Shown here one piece after another: positions 1 to 9,577 of a stretch of 64,000 bases of DNA. Position 1 is the stretch's first letter; each line of letters opens with the position of its first letter. The position numbers and the translations under genes are program-made. Below the pieces are notes generated by a model. It saw only the letters and a program-made list of their open reading frames with translations. It did not search any database and was not told the DNA's origin. The stretch comes from Bacillus sp. B-jedd (GTDB lineage: Bacteria; Bacillota; Bacilli; Bacillales; Cytobacillaceae): positions 3,431,001 through 3,495,000 of the forward strand of contig NZ_CCXR01000001.1 of assembly GCF_000821085.1 (NCBI RefSeq), written 5' to 3'.

Positions 1-80
1 GGGTTGACACTCGCGTACACTTCCCCCGATTGCGCCGCCACCCACTCGCCATTGATGTAATTTAAGTACGTTTGAGCCAT
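1..80 (-). CDS. aldehyde dehydrogenase, N-terminal fragment (runs off window)
   Basis: Only the first 26-27 codons are inside the window; the gene continues past position 1. They begin with an ATG whose complement ends at position 80, preceded by a GAGGTGAGG ribosome site. The peptide MAQTYLNYINGEWVAAQ is the typical beginning of NAD(P)-dependent aldehyde dehydrogenases, where the N-INGEW motif opens the family. It lies directly downstream of a GAF/PucR-type regulator on the same strand, separated by a terminator, which suggests that the regulator controls it. The substrate cannot be told from this fragment. Confidence 0.75.
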   Translation of the reverse strand, partial: MAQTYLNYINGEWVAAQSGEVYASVN

Positions 81-139
81 TCTTCCTCACCTCTTCTCTT
101 GATTAAAATTTATTATAATATTCTAAATAATAAATAAAA

Positions 140-188
140 ATGTGGCAACCCACAAAGTTTTTTTTCAAACCTTATGGGTCGCCACATA
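140..188 (-). terminator. intrinsic terminator between regulator and aldehyde dehydrogenase gene
   Basis: Read on the minus strand, ATGTGGCGACCCA pairs with TGGGTTGCCACAT with one mismatch, followed by TTTTTATTT. The hairpin includes the last codons of the regulator gene, so transcripts of the regulator should mostly stop before the dehydrogenase gene. Confidence 0.7.
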
Positions 189-1805
189 TAATTGGGTTGC
201 AATCATCAAATCAACCCATTCTTTTTCATTGCCGAGGCTCAGCCCGAGCACTTCTTCAACCTTTCTCAGCCGGTAATACAGCGTGTTACTGTGGATATGC
301 ATCTCGGCTGCCGTGTCCTTATGATTTTTATTATTCCGAATAAAACAAAGCAATGTATTCAGCAAAACCGGATCCGTCTCCAGCAGCCTGCCAATTTTAT
401 CCTCTATGTACATATCGATCATCTGCTGGTCCATTTCATGGAAAAGGCGCTCCATGCCAAGCTTTGAATACTCAACCACATTTGCCGTTTTGGACGTTTT
501 TGCATAGCTGACCGAACGGAGTGCCTCCTGATACGATGACGCCAGCTGCTGGACCGCCGTCTTCCGGCCAATTCCGATTAACACATTCTCTCCGCCCAAA
601 ATCCGTTCGATTCCATTAATGACTTTTTGCAAAACTTCCTCCGGCGCCTCGCTCGGAAGCAAAAGAATCAGCTGGAACATGTGCGTCACGACAAAACACT
701 TTTTGCAGATTCTCTCAAGCATCTTCTCGATTGAAAGGACAATCCACTGTTTCTCTTTAAGTTTATTATTTTGCCACAGCGAGCCGCCAGCGCCTTCAAC
801 AATCACACACTGGATGCCGCTCGTCCGCTCCCACTTCAAATAATGGAGGAGGCGGTTGACATCATAATGCTTCTGCTCATGAATCAACTGGTTGAAAACC
901 TCATTGCGGAAATGGAGCTCCTGCTCGATCAAAGCGCTGTCCTTCGTGATTTCGAGCGCCATCGCCAGGCTCGCATGCTCGATAATCATCTGTTCATTCT
1001 CGGCAAAATAGGCAAACGGTTTCTCCAGTTCAAGCATGCCAAGAATCTCCTGCCCCCGGACAATCGGGAAATCCCGTTCACCTTTCTCCACAATCGCCGT
1101 TTCGTGATAAACCACCCGCGACCGAATCAATTCTTCCAGTAAAGAAAGGATTGACTCCATCCCATTCCCATCGATAACCACCTGGTAAAACTTTTTATGA
1201 ATCGAAATCGAATCTGCCAGCATTTGATGCTTCATCAGCAAATCGGTATACACCCGCGAATGCTCAATCGCAATCGCGCTTTGGTCCGCGATAATCTTGA
1301 TCACTTCAAGATCCGCCATCGAGAAAAGCCCGTCATGGCTGAAATTATCAACAACCAACACCCCAAAACAGCGGCCCTTGTAAATAATCGGCACACAAAA
1401 CGCGCTCTTAATCTTCCTGTTATAAACCCCTTTCAAATAAGCGCAGTAGTTCTCAGGGGACATCGTTGTCATCGACTCATCAATTTCCTGCTCGGACTTA
1501 AACAAAATCGCCTTTTTCTCTGTAAACACACGCCCTGCAATCGACTCATCCAGAGATATGGAAACCTCCCGGAACGCCTCGGCATCGACCCCCTTCCCCT
1601 CAACAAACTTCAACTTCTCATCCGACTCGTCATACAAATAAATGATGAACGTGTCCGTCGAACTCACCAGCTCACTCGCAGCCGCAATCAAATTCCGCAG
1701 CACTTCCTTCAAATCCAACGACTGCGTCAACAGCTTATTAATCTCCAACAGTTTCATTGCCTTATGTAAATCCAAATCAAATGCCTCGGTTTGAGGGGAA
1801 ATCAT
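165..1805 (-). CDS. GAF-domain transcriptional regulator with PucR/CdaR-type C-terminal helix-turn-helix
   Basis: A 546-residue cytoplasmic regulator. Residues about 15-190 form a GAF sensor domain (segments such as FCVPIIYKGRCFGVLVVDN and IADQSAIAIEHSRVY). The middle is a long linker like that of CdaR-type activators. The last 60 residues carry the PucR-type helix-turn-helix (TAAEMHIHSNTLYYRLRKVE). Start at an ATG with GAAAGGAGGCAACGG upstream. In the family, such proteins sense a small molecule and activate a neighbouring catabolic gene; here the only downstream gene is an aldehyde dehydrogenase, so aldehyde or acid-sugar catabolism is the likely target (inference). No ligand can be named. 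Confidence 0.85.
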   Translation of the reverse strand: MISPQTEAFDLDLHKAMKLLEINKLLTQSLDLKEVLRNLIAAASELVSSTDTFIIYLYDESDEKLKFVEGKGVDAEAFREVSISLDESIAGRVFTEKKAILFKSEQEIDESMTTMSPENYCAYLKGVYNRKIKSAFCVPIIYKGRCFGVLVVDNFSHDGLFSMADLEVIKIIADQSAIAIEHSRVYTDLLMKHQMLADSISIHKKFYQVVIDGNGMESILSLLEELIRSRVVYHETAIVEKGERDFPIVRGQEILGMLELEKPFAYFAENEQMIIEHASLAMALEITKDSALIEQELHFRNEVFNQLIHEQKHYDVNRLLHYLKWERTSGIQCVIVEGAGGSLWQNNKLKEKQWIVLSIEKMLERICKKCFVVTHMFQLILLLPSEAPEEVLQKVINGIERILGGENVLIGIGRKTAVQQLASSYQEALRSVSYAKTSKTANVVEYSKLGMERLFHEMDQQMIDMYIEDKIGRLLETDPVLLNTLLCFIRNNKNHKDTAAEMHIHSNTLYYRLRKVEEVLGLSLGNEKEWVDLMIATQLYVATHKV

Positions 1806-2119
1806 CCCGTTGCCTCCTTTCTATTGCGCTCAATGAAACCACTAGCGCCGGTAGTCTTTAATTGCTCTTACACGATGTTATTAATAAGAGGTTCAACAAA
1901 AAGCGTGTGAATCCTGCCCGGATTTCAGTACTCTTTCCTTTTTAGGTGGAAAACCAGCATTTTAAGTTCTAGTAAAAATAAGAAAAATATTAGCTCCTCT
2001 AATCTTTTAAAATGAAACACTAAAATCGCCCACATGCTCCAAGGATTGCCAGCCTGGATTGGTCCCGGCCTTATTTTCTTTATGATATGATAGACAAGTT
2101 ACAAAGCAATTGAGAGGAT
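1806..2119. other. intergenic region with candidate promoter of the SEC-C gene
   Basis: No open frame is convincing here. On the plus strand TTGGTC at 2059-2064 and TATGAT at 2081-2086 are separated by 16 bases and could be the sigma-A promoter of the SEC-C protein gene. The rest is AT-rich sequence between divergent genes with no clear operator. Confidence 0.4.
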
Positions 2120-3184
2120 GTGCAAGTAGTAGTGTCAACAACGATAGGCCGTAATGAGAAGTGCCCATGTGGAAGCGGCAAGAAGTATAAGAAATGCTGC
2201 GAGAAGGGGTCAGCTGGACAATTGGACCAGCTGCTAAACAAGGAATTACGGGAGCTTCAAGCTGATATAATAAGATTTACATGGGATCACTATGAATACG
2301 AAATTAAAGATTATTTAAAGGAACATAACGATAACTTCCCGATTCCCGATGAGGCAGAAGAGGTGTTTGAATTTTGCGCAGTAACCTGGTTTGCCACATC
2401 CCACGCTAAAAATGGAAAAACCGCCATGGATGAATACCTCGGATCTTTATCCAAAAGCAAATACAGGCCAAAGGTAAAAGTAATGGCCGAGGCCTGGGGA
2501 AACAGTTACCCTTCAGTGTTCAGGGCAGTCGGGTTGGACAATAGCAAGTCCTTAACCGTTGAAGATATTTTCACAAAAGAAACTACCGAGGTAAAATTAC
2601 TTGATCAGGACTATTTGCCGGAACAAGGCGATCTCATTATCGCAACAGTCCTTCTTTCAGAGCCGGCGGTGTTCTTTGGGACCTTCTTTAACATCCCGTC
2701 AAACATAGCGGATGAAGTTGCTGGGGAAGTACTCCGATTATACGATAAAAACGGTGATGGCAATCCGATCTCCTTTATGAAAGAGTCGTTTCTGCTCATC
2801 GTTGATCGATTTATGTTCCCGGAACCTGTACCCCCTATAAACGAGTGGGAATGGCCTTCACAAAAACACCGTGAAGTTGCGGAAGCATATGAGGAATACA
2901 TAAAGGAATTAGATCATTCAGAGACTTTTGCCAACCAAGGCCTAACTCTTTGGTCCCAATACTGTGAAGAGGCAAACTCTGCAATCAGGAACCCTCAAAT
3001 CTATACGGCCGCGCTCATCTATTTAATTCTGTCACAGAGACAAACTCCTGTTTCAATTTCTCAAAAGCAACTGGCTGAAGCCTTTGGAATTTCCGCGGGG
3101 AGCGTCTCAAGCAAATACAGGGATATGAAAAAAACCCTCGAAAACGAGCTCCAAGCGAAAGAAGAAATAACCACATCAGCGTGA
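2120..3184 (+). CDS. SEC-C metal-binding motif protein with C-terminal helix-turn-helix
   Basis: About 350 residues. The N terminus holds a SEC-C zinc motif (EKCPCGSGKKYKKCCEKG), the same Cys arrangement that ends SecA, where it binds zinc. The middle is an uncharacterised alpha-helical domain. The C terminus (SISQKQLAEAFGISAGSVSS) reads as a helix-turn-helix, as in SEC-C/DUF6398-like proteins of Bacillales. Start is uncertain: GTG at 2120 lies very close to the GAGAGG site, GTG at 2132 is 14 bases from it; an in-frame stop at 2111 rules out anything further upstream. Function unknown; nucleic-acid binding is an inference from the helix-turn-helix. Confidence 0.8.
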   Translation: MQVVVSTTIGRNEKCPCGSGKKYKKCCEKGSAGQLDQLLNKELRELQADIIRFTWDHYEYEIKDYLKEHNDNFPIPDEAEEVFEFCAVTWFATSHAKNGKTAMDEYLGSLSKSKYRPKVKVMAEAWGNSYPSVFRAVGLDNSKSLTVEDIFTKETTEVKLLDQDYLPEQGDLIIATVLLSEPAVFFGTFFNIPSNIADEVAGEVLRLYDKNGDGNPISFMKESFLLIVDRFMFPEPVPPINEWEWPSQKHREVAEAYEEYIKELDHSETFANQGLTLWSQYCEEANSAIRNPQIYTAALIYLILSQRQTPVSISQKQLAEAFGISAGSVSSKYRDMKKTLENELQAKEEITTSA

Positions 3185-3216
3185 ATCAAAAGTCAGATTC
3201 TGCTGGGATTACGCAA

Positions 3217-3266
3217 AGAAAAGGCACAACCGGAGAGAGTGTCCACTCCGTGTTGTGCCTTTTCTT
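3217..3266 (+). terminator. intrinsic terminator of the SEC-C gene
   Basis: AAAAGGCACAAC and GTTGTGCCTTTT form a 12-bp stem closed by a loop with its own CGGAG/CTCCG pairing, followed by CTTTTTC. It starts about 35 bases after the SEC-C stop codon. Confidence 0.85.
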
Positions 3267-3574
3267 TTTCGGGAAAATTGGTCCATACACCAGGCCTTGC
3301 TCCTTCGGCAAATTTCCAAGCATGACATTGTTCCAAAAGAAAAACGCGAATTTTTTCATTACTATTGGTTTTAAAGCACGTTCAAATTGGAACTACTTTG
3401 AGCATTAGGGTCTAGTCCTAATTTTCCCATAATAGTAACCTTATAGGGCTTTCCACTCATTGAAATTTATGGATTCTTAATATTCAATTAACATAGACGC
3501 AATATGTACGCAATACAATTGAATTGTTGTTTTTGGCCACTCTATTAATCTTTTTCAAAAAAGGGAGGAACCTC

Positions 3575-6500
3575 ATGAGTTCAATATGGAAAAGAAAGAT
3601 GCTGCCGGTTACGCTTTCTTTTGCCCTTGCTGGAAGTATTATTTCACCAAGCTTTACATCTGCCCTCGGCCCGTTTGATTTGCAGTCTGTTATTGCTCCT
3701 GTCCCAATCAATCAATACCAAGCAGACCTCGCACCCGGAGTAAAAGAAAAGCATTATAGTTTTGAAGGAAAAGATGGTAAAAAGATTGAGAGTTTTGTAG
3801 TCGATATCGACATCCAAAACCCGACTGTCTCAATCGAGGCAGGAACACCGAATGACGGTAATACATATGGCCTGCAGCCAGTGAGGCAGCAGGCACAAGC
3901 AGCGGATAGCGAAAACCATAAAGTTGTAGCAGCCGTAAATGCCGATTTTTATAATATGGCAACGGGTGAGCCACATGGCGTTGTTTACAAAGATGGGCAG
4001 GCGGTAAAAGCAACTACCAGCTCATCGCATAAATTCTTTGGAATCACCAAGTCCGGAGAAGCCGTGATTGGGGATGCAACAGTGTATGCCGCCATGAAGG
4101 ATCAGCTCAAGGAAGCTCTTGGAGGGAATGCCATCCTGGTTAAGGACAGCAAAGTCTATCAAACTCCTCAAACGGGACAAGATAGGGAACCACGGACAGC
4201 AGTCGGAATTAAACAAGATGGTGATGTGTTTTTCGTTGTCATTGACGGAAGGCAAGAACCGTATTCAGCCGGTATTTCAATGCCTGACCTGGCACAATTG
4301 ATGATTGACCTTGGAGCGGTGAGCGCCTTGAATCTGGATGGCGGCGGCTCGTCGACATTCACAACCCGCACCCTGGGCGGAGATGTGCTTGAACTCGACA
4401 ATCAGCCGTCCGACCGCAACGAACGAAGCGTGGCCAACAGCTGGCTCGTTGTCACACAAGAACCTTCCGACAAAATTTTTGCATCTGCATATATCGAGCC
4501 TTATGACAAATCCTTTACACCAAATTCGACCATACAGTTTTCGGCAAAAGGCAGGGACAAATCGATGGCATCCGCCCTCCTTCCGCAATCCGGGTTAAGC
4601 TGGTCATTGTCCGATCCATCTTTCGGCACAATCGATGAAACCGGAGCGTTCACTTCAAACGGAAAGAACGGTCAATTCGAGATTCTCTTAAACTACCAGG
4701 GACAGCAGGTCGGCAGGAGTATCATCGAAATTGCCCAGCCGGACGACCTCGGCTTTGCTTCAACAGAATTGACGACCGCCAGGAACAGTGAAGTCGACCT
4801 CAACTTGACTGCCAAGTTCCAAAAGCGGGTGGTCAATTGGAATCTTCAGGACATCGAGTTCTCAATCCCGGAAGGAATGGGCGAAATCGATGAAGCAGGC
4901 GTCCTTCACACTGGTGATAAAAATGTATCAGGGACAATTACCGCGGCATTAAAAGGAACCAGCCACACCGCACAGATGAAGGTCTCTGTCGGAAAAATGC
5001 CTGAAGTTATATTTGATTTTGAGAATGGCATCTCTGGCTGGAGAACATCGACCGCCGGCCGCGGTGAAAAAGGAACTCTCAACGTTTCCACCTATCCAGA
5101 CCAGGTGAGGTTTGGAAATCAAAGCTTAAAATTAGACTATGATTTTACGAATGCACAGACCGGGACAACGCTCGGCGTCTATGCGGGGCCTGGGATCAAT
5201 ACGGCAATCAGTGACAATCCGACCGGCATCGGCATGTGGGTGTATGCAACTCCTGAAGCGCAGGGCTACTGGCTGAGGATGATGATTGTCGATGGCAACG
5301 GCAAGAACCAAACAATTGATCTGACAAAAGAAAGCCCTGGTGTTGACTGGACAGGCTGGAAATACATTGAAGCGCCGATTCCATCCTCATTCACAGGCCC
5401 ATTCAAATTACATTCTACGCAAACTATCCGGATGATGTCGACAAAGTCCGGCATTACAGGCCCGATGACAAAAGGGACAGTCTACATTGATAACATCCGC
5501 GCTGTCTATGGTGAAAAGATGGATGATTTGAACCCTCCTGTCATCGAGTCCATCAATGTTGACGGGGAAAATTTTGACACAAACGCAGTTAGTATCAAGG
5601 CAAATGTCAGTGAATATGAAGACGACCCATTCAAAACCGGCATCGACTGGGAGAAAGTCAGCATCTATGTCGATGGGGTAAATTACACGGACAAGGAAGG
5701 CCATTACTCGTATGATATGGACGGATCTGTTTCACTCAGCGGGCTGACATGGGCGGATGGAACCCACAAAATCACCTTGATGGTACCGGACAAATTCGGC
5801 AATCAGGCGATTAAGACGGTTTATTTTGCCATCAGCACCGGGGCTGCCAAAATGGAAGTTGTCAATCAGCAGGAGCAGCCGCTTCTCGGTGACCTGTTCA
5901 ACCTGACTGTGAAGGCAACCAATCCAGCAGGTTTGACCGGTTCAACCATCAAACTCAATGTGGATAAAAACTTCCCTGTAGAAGGAGTCCAGTTCGGAAA
6001 TGGGTTCAGCGAAAGTACGTATGCCTATGAAAAAGAAACTGGAACCCTTACATTAAATCTCACGAATACCGGTGCAACATCCTCCGGTGATGCTGCAACC
6101 GTCCAGGTCCGCATACCTGCTGACACAAAAGAAGGCAGCAAGCTGACCTATGAGATAGCGGAAGCTATGCTGAATTTCCGGAGCGGAACTGACAGTAATT
6201 TTGTTCCGACGTTTTCAATGGCTCCGGTAAGCAAGGAAGTAAAGGGTGCCTTTACGATTACAGCCGACTCGATTTTAATCGGCAAGCCAACCGCCATGAC
6301 GGTTAAAGATACCAATAACAAGCCAGCAAGCGGCGCTGAGGTCTTTGCTGAGATTGAAGGCAGCAGAGAGCCTATATCACTTGGCACAACCGATGAAAAT
6401 GGCCAGCTGATTTCCGGTCCAATTACAGATGAAGTCAAAAAAGTTGCACTCTATGTAGTAAAGGACGGCAAGTACTCGTTTAAGATGAACACACAGACAT

Positions 6501-7687
6501 ACCCTGCTCTAGCTGCGGAAGATGAAATCAAAAACATCCTTTCCAACCCGGCAGGAGACCCTTATAAAATGAAATCGTTCACCTGGATGTCGAGCCCGCT
6601 GACTGACGGTAAGGCGATGGTCAAGTATGCACGCAAGCAGGATTACGAACGCAAAGGCGAGGATGCATTTAATTCTGCCACTGGTACATCAAGCAACCAG
6701 GTTTTCTCCGGCGAGCTTGATATTGCGAAAAACGGGATTGTCAGGGTCAATGAAGTACGCTTAAGCAAACTCCAGCAAGGTACCAAGTATGTATACCAGG
6801 TTGGAGACGGGCAGAATTGGTCACCAATCGAGGAATTTACGACTGAAAAGCGGAAGCAGAATTTCGAGTTTGCCGTTTTCGGCGACACGCAATCGCCTTC
6901 GGATTTAAGCGATTTTAACAAAATCCTTCATGACCAAAGCAAAAACAATCTATCTTTCATGATTCATGTCGGTGACCTGATCGACGAATCGGCCAAGTTC
7001 AAACAATGGAACGACGCACTCGGTCTGATGAGTAGCATCAACTCGATTCGTTCAACCGACCTTGTCGCAGCTCTCGGCAACCATGAATACATGGGCGACC
7101 CGGACGGCAGCCTCGCAAAAGCCATTTTCAACAACCCGAAAAACGGGCCTGACGTGGACAAGGGCGGCACGTATTCCGTCGAATACAACAACATGCATAT
7201 TAGCGTTCTCGGGTTTACGGACAGTGCCGAAGTGCTCGATAAGCAGCTCGAGTGGCTGAAGAAGGATATGCAGAACACCGACAAACCTTGGAAAATCCTT
7301 GTCACCCACAAGCCGCCATATTATACGAACCCGTTCGGAGGCAATGCCATCATAAAGCAGAAGCTTCCGCCGGTTGTCGATGAGCTCGGCATCGATATCG
7401 TATTCTCCGGCCACGACCATTCCTATGGCAGGACGAAAAAAATCAAGGGCGGCCAGGAAGATACAAACGGTACAGTCTACATCGTAGCCGGCACGACTGG
7501 TAAAAAACACTACGACGCCGTTGCTGATGAAAAATTCGACTACGTCAACATGGACGCGATCGCAGTCTCCATGCATGCAAAAGTCGACAAGGATACAATC
7601 ACATTTACCACCATCACATCAGATGGTGAAACAATCGATCAATTCACAGTTAAGAATGAAGAGTATTTTGATACCGGCGAAGAATAG
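3575..7687 (+). CDS. secreted phosphodiester glycosidase / metallophosphatase fusion protein
   Basis: A 1370-residue exported protein. The start is ATG 3575, 8 bases after GGGAGG; the reading frame runs 17 codons further upstream without a ribosome site. Residues 1-30 are a signal peptide. About 50-310 is a phosphodiester glycosidase (NAGPA/DUF2233) domain with the signature LNLDGGGSSTF. Then come Ig-like repeats, a galactose-binding-like domain (FDFENGISGW), a cohesin-like segment, and a purple-acid-phosphatase-type FnIII domain. The last 270 residues are a calcineurin-like metallophosphatase with FGDTQ, HVGDLID, GNHE and SGHDHSYGRT metal-binding motifs. Such proteins should cleave sugar-phosphodiesters outside the cell and then release phosphate; teichoic acid or exopolysaccharide substrates are inferred. 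No anchor motif is seen, so it is likely released or held by its repeats. Confidence 0.88.
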   Translation: MSSIWKRKMLPVTLSFALAGSIISPSFTSALGPFDLQSVIAPVPINQYQADLAPGVKEKHYSFEGKDGKKIESFVVDIDIQNPTVSIEAGTPNDGNTYGLQPVRQQAQAADSENHKVVAAVNADFYNMATGEPHGVVYKDGQAVKATTSSSHKFFGITKSGEAVIGDATVYAAMKDQLKEALGGNAILVKDSKVYQTPQTGQDREPRTAVGIKQDGDVFFVVIDGRQEPYSAGISMPDLAQLMIDLGAVSALNLDGGGSSTFTTRTLGGDVLELDNQPSDRNERSVANSWLVVTQEPSDKIFASAYIEPYDKSFTPNSTIQFSAKGRDKSMASALLPQSGLSWSLSDPSFGTIDETGAFTSNGKNGQFEILLNYQGQQVGRSIIEIAQPDDLGFASTELTTARNSEVDLNLTAKFQKRVVNWNLQDIEFSIPEGMGEIDEAGVLHTGDKNVSGTITAALKGTSHTAQMKVSVGKMPEVIFDFENGISGWRTSTAGRGEKGTLNVSTYPDQVRFGNQSLKLDYDFTNAQTGTTLGVYAGPGINTAISDNPTGIGMWVYATPEAQGYWLRMMIVDGNGKNQTIDLTKESPGVDWTGWKYIEAPIPSSFTGPFKLHSTQTIRMMSTKSGITGPMTKGTVYIDNIRAVYGEKMDDLNPPVIESINVDGENFDTNAVSIKANVSEYEDDPFKTGIDWEKVSIYVDGVNYTDKEGHYSYDMDGSVSLSGLTWADGTHKITLMVPDKFGNQAIKTVYFAISTGAAKMEVVNQQEQPLLGDLFNLTVKATNPAGLTGSTIKLNVDKNFPVEGVQFGNGFSESTYAYEKETGTLTLNLTNTGATSSGDAATVQVRIPADTKEGSKLTYEIAEAMLNFRSGTDSNFVPTFSMAPVSKEVKGAFTITADSILIGKPTAMTVKDTNNKPASGAEVFAEIEGSREPISLGTTDENGQLISGPITDEVKKVALYVVKDGKYSFKMNTQTYPALAAEDEIKNILSNPAGDPYKMKSFTWMSSPLTDGKAMVKYARKQDYERKGEDAFNSATGTSSNQVFSGELDIAKNGIVRVNEVRLSKLQQGTKYVYQVGDGQNWSPIEEFTTEKRKQNFEFAVFGDTQSPSDLSDFNKILHDQSKNNLSFMIHVGDLIDESAKFKQWNDALGLMSSINSIRSTDLVAALGNHEYMGDPDGSLAKAIFNNPKNGPDVDKGGTYSVEYNNMHISVLGFTDSAEVLDKQLEWLKKDMQNTDKPWKILVTHKPPYYTNPFGGNAIIKQKLPPVVDELGIDIVFSGHDHSYGRTKKIKGGQEDTNGTVYIVAGTTGKKHYDAVADEKFDYVNMDAIAVSMHAKVDKDTITFTTITSDGETIDQFTVKNEEYFDTGEE

Positions 7688-7698
7688 CACTTTATAGG

Positions 7699-7733
7699 AA
7701 AAGGCAGCTGCGGGGTAACCACAGCTGCCTTTT
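7699..7733 (+). terminator. intrinsic terminator of the phosphodiesterase gene
   Basis: AAAAGGCAGCTG pairs perfectly with CAGCTGCCTTTT around an 11-base loop, 11 bases after the stop codon. Confidence 0.85.
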
Positions 7734-7829
7734 ACTAGCTGGACAATCACTATTTCTTTTCCTCAACGATTTTTTGCACGAAAAATGGCGGCCCCTCGCC
7801 GCCACCTCCAATTCATTCAACAAACTTCC

Positions 7830-8615
7830 TCAAATCAGCGTCTCTGCCCATTCAGGATAATCGATAAACGGATTTCTGTTACCCTGAATCTCGAATATAG
7901 CCGCATTCCTGTGCTTTTCATATTTAGTTACTGGATATTGGTTATGCCAGGCAAGTAAAAGCGCCAGGTTCACTTTGTCACGGATGTCGACGGTTTTATA
8001 TCTAAGCATGAAATACATGGTCGCTCTTGAAACGATCCCTTTTCCATACTCCGGCTCGAACTTTTTTTCTTCCGCCATTCCGCATCCTTCCCGGATACGG
8101 TTTATAGAAACCTCGGGTTCGTATGAAGCGAAATCATGGTAAGGAAAGTTGCTTCTCATCAAGTTACATGAAGGCTCGCAGGCAAAAAGGTGGTGAAGAT
8201 CTCCGCGCATTGGTTCTTGCCCATCAAACCAGGATTGCGGGACGACATGCTCACAATTAAACAATTGATTTCCGGACAAGGCACCCAATTCATTTTTTTC
8301 CAGGCGTTTCAGCAGCATCATGTCGTGGAGTATTGTCTCCGAAACATCCATTCTCCTTCCGGAATAAAGGCTCTTGAGCTCGCCGTTTTCCTGTAAATCC
8401 ACCCATGGGTAGACATAGCGATGGGGTGCATACGATGGCCTGTTCTTATGTGTACTTTCAATGATGCGTTGAGTATTGTTTTTTAAATCCGATAAATCAA
8501 TGTCTTTATAGTACTTAAACTTGTCCTGCTGGCCAGTGTATTCATTATAGTAAGGCTTGTCCGCATTATTTTTCAAAAGGCTACGAATCTCGGATGAAAG
8601 ATTTAGTTGACTCAT
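7830..8615 (-). CDS. endonuclease I family nuclease, no signal peptide
   Basis: 261 residues. The central motifs NCEHVVPQSWF and RGDLHHLFACE are the beta-beta-alpha-metal catalytic core of endonuclease I (EndA/Bsn-type) enzymes, and RNPFIDYPEW is the conserved C-terminal motif of the family. Known Bacillus members such as Bsn are secreted and non-specific for RNA/DNA; this one starts MSQLNLSSEIRSLL without any signal peptide, so it is predicted to stay in the cytoplasm. Its ATG overlaps the stop codon of the intracellular subtilisin gene (ATGA), so the two are translated together. The pairing of a cytoplasmic nuclease and protease hints at a role in cell lysis, sporulation or defence (inference). 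Confidence 0.88.
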   Translation of the reverse strand: MSQLNLSSEIRSLLKNNADKPYYNEYTGQQDKFKYYKDIDLSDLKNNTQRIIESTHKNRPSYAPHRYVYPWVDLQENGELKSLYSGRRMDVSETILHDMMLLKRLEKNELGALSGNQLFNCEHVVPQSWFDGQEPMRGDLHHLFACEPSCNLMRSNFPYHDFASYEPEVSINRIREGCGMAEEKKFEPEYGKGIVSRATMYFMLRYKTVDIRDKVNLALLLAWHNQYPVTKYEKHRNAAIFEIQGNRNPFIDYPEWAETLI

Positions 8616-9577
8616 AACGCCTTCAATAATGCTGCCTGGAATTCATGATCAAAAATCCTCGATAAATGATCTGGTACGGTTAAATATAAGAGCCCGTTCC
8701 CTTCAAGCCGCGGTGAGTGGCCGAGCGGGACTGTTCGTTTAATTAGCTGTGCAAAGAGCTCCGACTCCGATAGCTTTCTATCAAAGCTTCTAATTGCAAG
8801 AACCTTGATAAGTGCCAATGCTCCTGACACATGCGGAGCAGCCATCGATGTTCCAGATAAGGCAGCATATGTGCCTCCCGGAAAAGTGGACATTATGTTT
8901 TCCCCGGGAGCCACCAGGTCGATTTCATTATTGGAATTCGAAAAATCCGAGGAACGCCTTTCCAGATTTATGGAACCTACGCTGACGACTTCGTTATAGC
9001 AGCCTGGATAGGCAAATTCATTCGTGTCGTCCTTTCCATCGCCTTCATTTCCGGCGGCACAGACGACAAGTATATTGTTCCGCACTGCGTTCCTGATGGC
9101 TTCATGAAGCTCAGGCATATCGTTCGGACCCCCGAGGGACATTGAAATAATGTCCACTTTCTGTTCCACAGCATAATTAATTCCATCTATAATCCATTTA
9201 TATTGCCCGGAACCGTTCCGGCCAAGAACCTTTATTATCAACAGATTGGCTTCAGGTGCGGTACCGATGACTCCAAATCCATTCGCTCCCGCAGCGATTG
9301 TGCCTGCGACATGGGTGCCATGGCCGTTATAATCTTTGAAAATGTCGGGATTTCCTCTATCATCTGAGGTGAAATTCCTGCCCCCGATGATCCGGTCTTT
9401 GAGGTCGGGATGGTCTATGTCACAGCCTGTATCCAGCACAGCAACTGTTATGCCCTTCCCCTTCGTTTCACCCCAGATTTTGGGAGCCTGAATTAATTCT
9501 ACACCTGAAGGAACTTCGTTTACGGTTTCTGTTGTTTCAACCACTTGGTACGGAATGACACGGACATATCGATTCAT
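8612..9577 (-). CDS. ispA: intracellular subtilisin-like serine protease (ISP type, S8 family)
   Basis: 321 residues with no signal peptide. Catalytic triad D49 (AVLDTG), H86 (GHGTHVAG) and S244 (SGTSMAAPHV), with oxyanion N177 (AAGN). The N terminus MNRYVRVIPYQV carries the LIPY/F-type inhibitory extension typical of intracellular subtilisins, which is removed on activation. The ATG is preceded by AAAGGGAGGGAAGTAA. In Bacillus, IspA is the major cytoplasmic protease of stationary phase and sporulation. Here it is followed with a 4-base overlap by an endonuclease gene, an arrangement I do not know from B. subtilis. The symbol is by family; other ISP paralogues are possible. Confidence 0.9.
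   Translation of the reverse strand: MNRYVRVIPYQVVETTETVNEVPSGVELIQAPKIWGETKGKGITVAVLDTGCDIDHPDLKDRIIGGRNFTSDDRGNPDIFKDYNGHGTHVAGTIAAGANGFGVIGTAPEANLLIIKVLGRNGSGQYKWIIDGINYAVEQKVDIISMSLGGPNDMPELHEAIRNAVRNNILVVCAAGNEGDGKDDTNEFAYPGCYNEVVSVGSINLERRSSDFSNSNNEIDLVAPGENIMSTFPGGTYAALSGTSMAAPHVSGALALIKVLAIRSFDRKLSESELFAQLIKRTVPLGHSPRLEGNGLLYLTVPDHLSRIFDHEFQAALLKAL

Noticed and set aside
3181..3408. 75-codon plus-strand frame after the SEC-C gene
   Set aside because: It spans the SEC-C terminator hairpin and its T-run, overlaps the SEC-C stop and has no ribosome site.
3185..3574. possible Pho box upstream of the phosphodiesterase gene
   Set aside because: Only one TTAACA-like hexamer was found, not the spaced direct repeats that PhoP requires.
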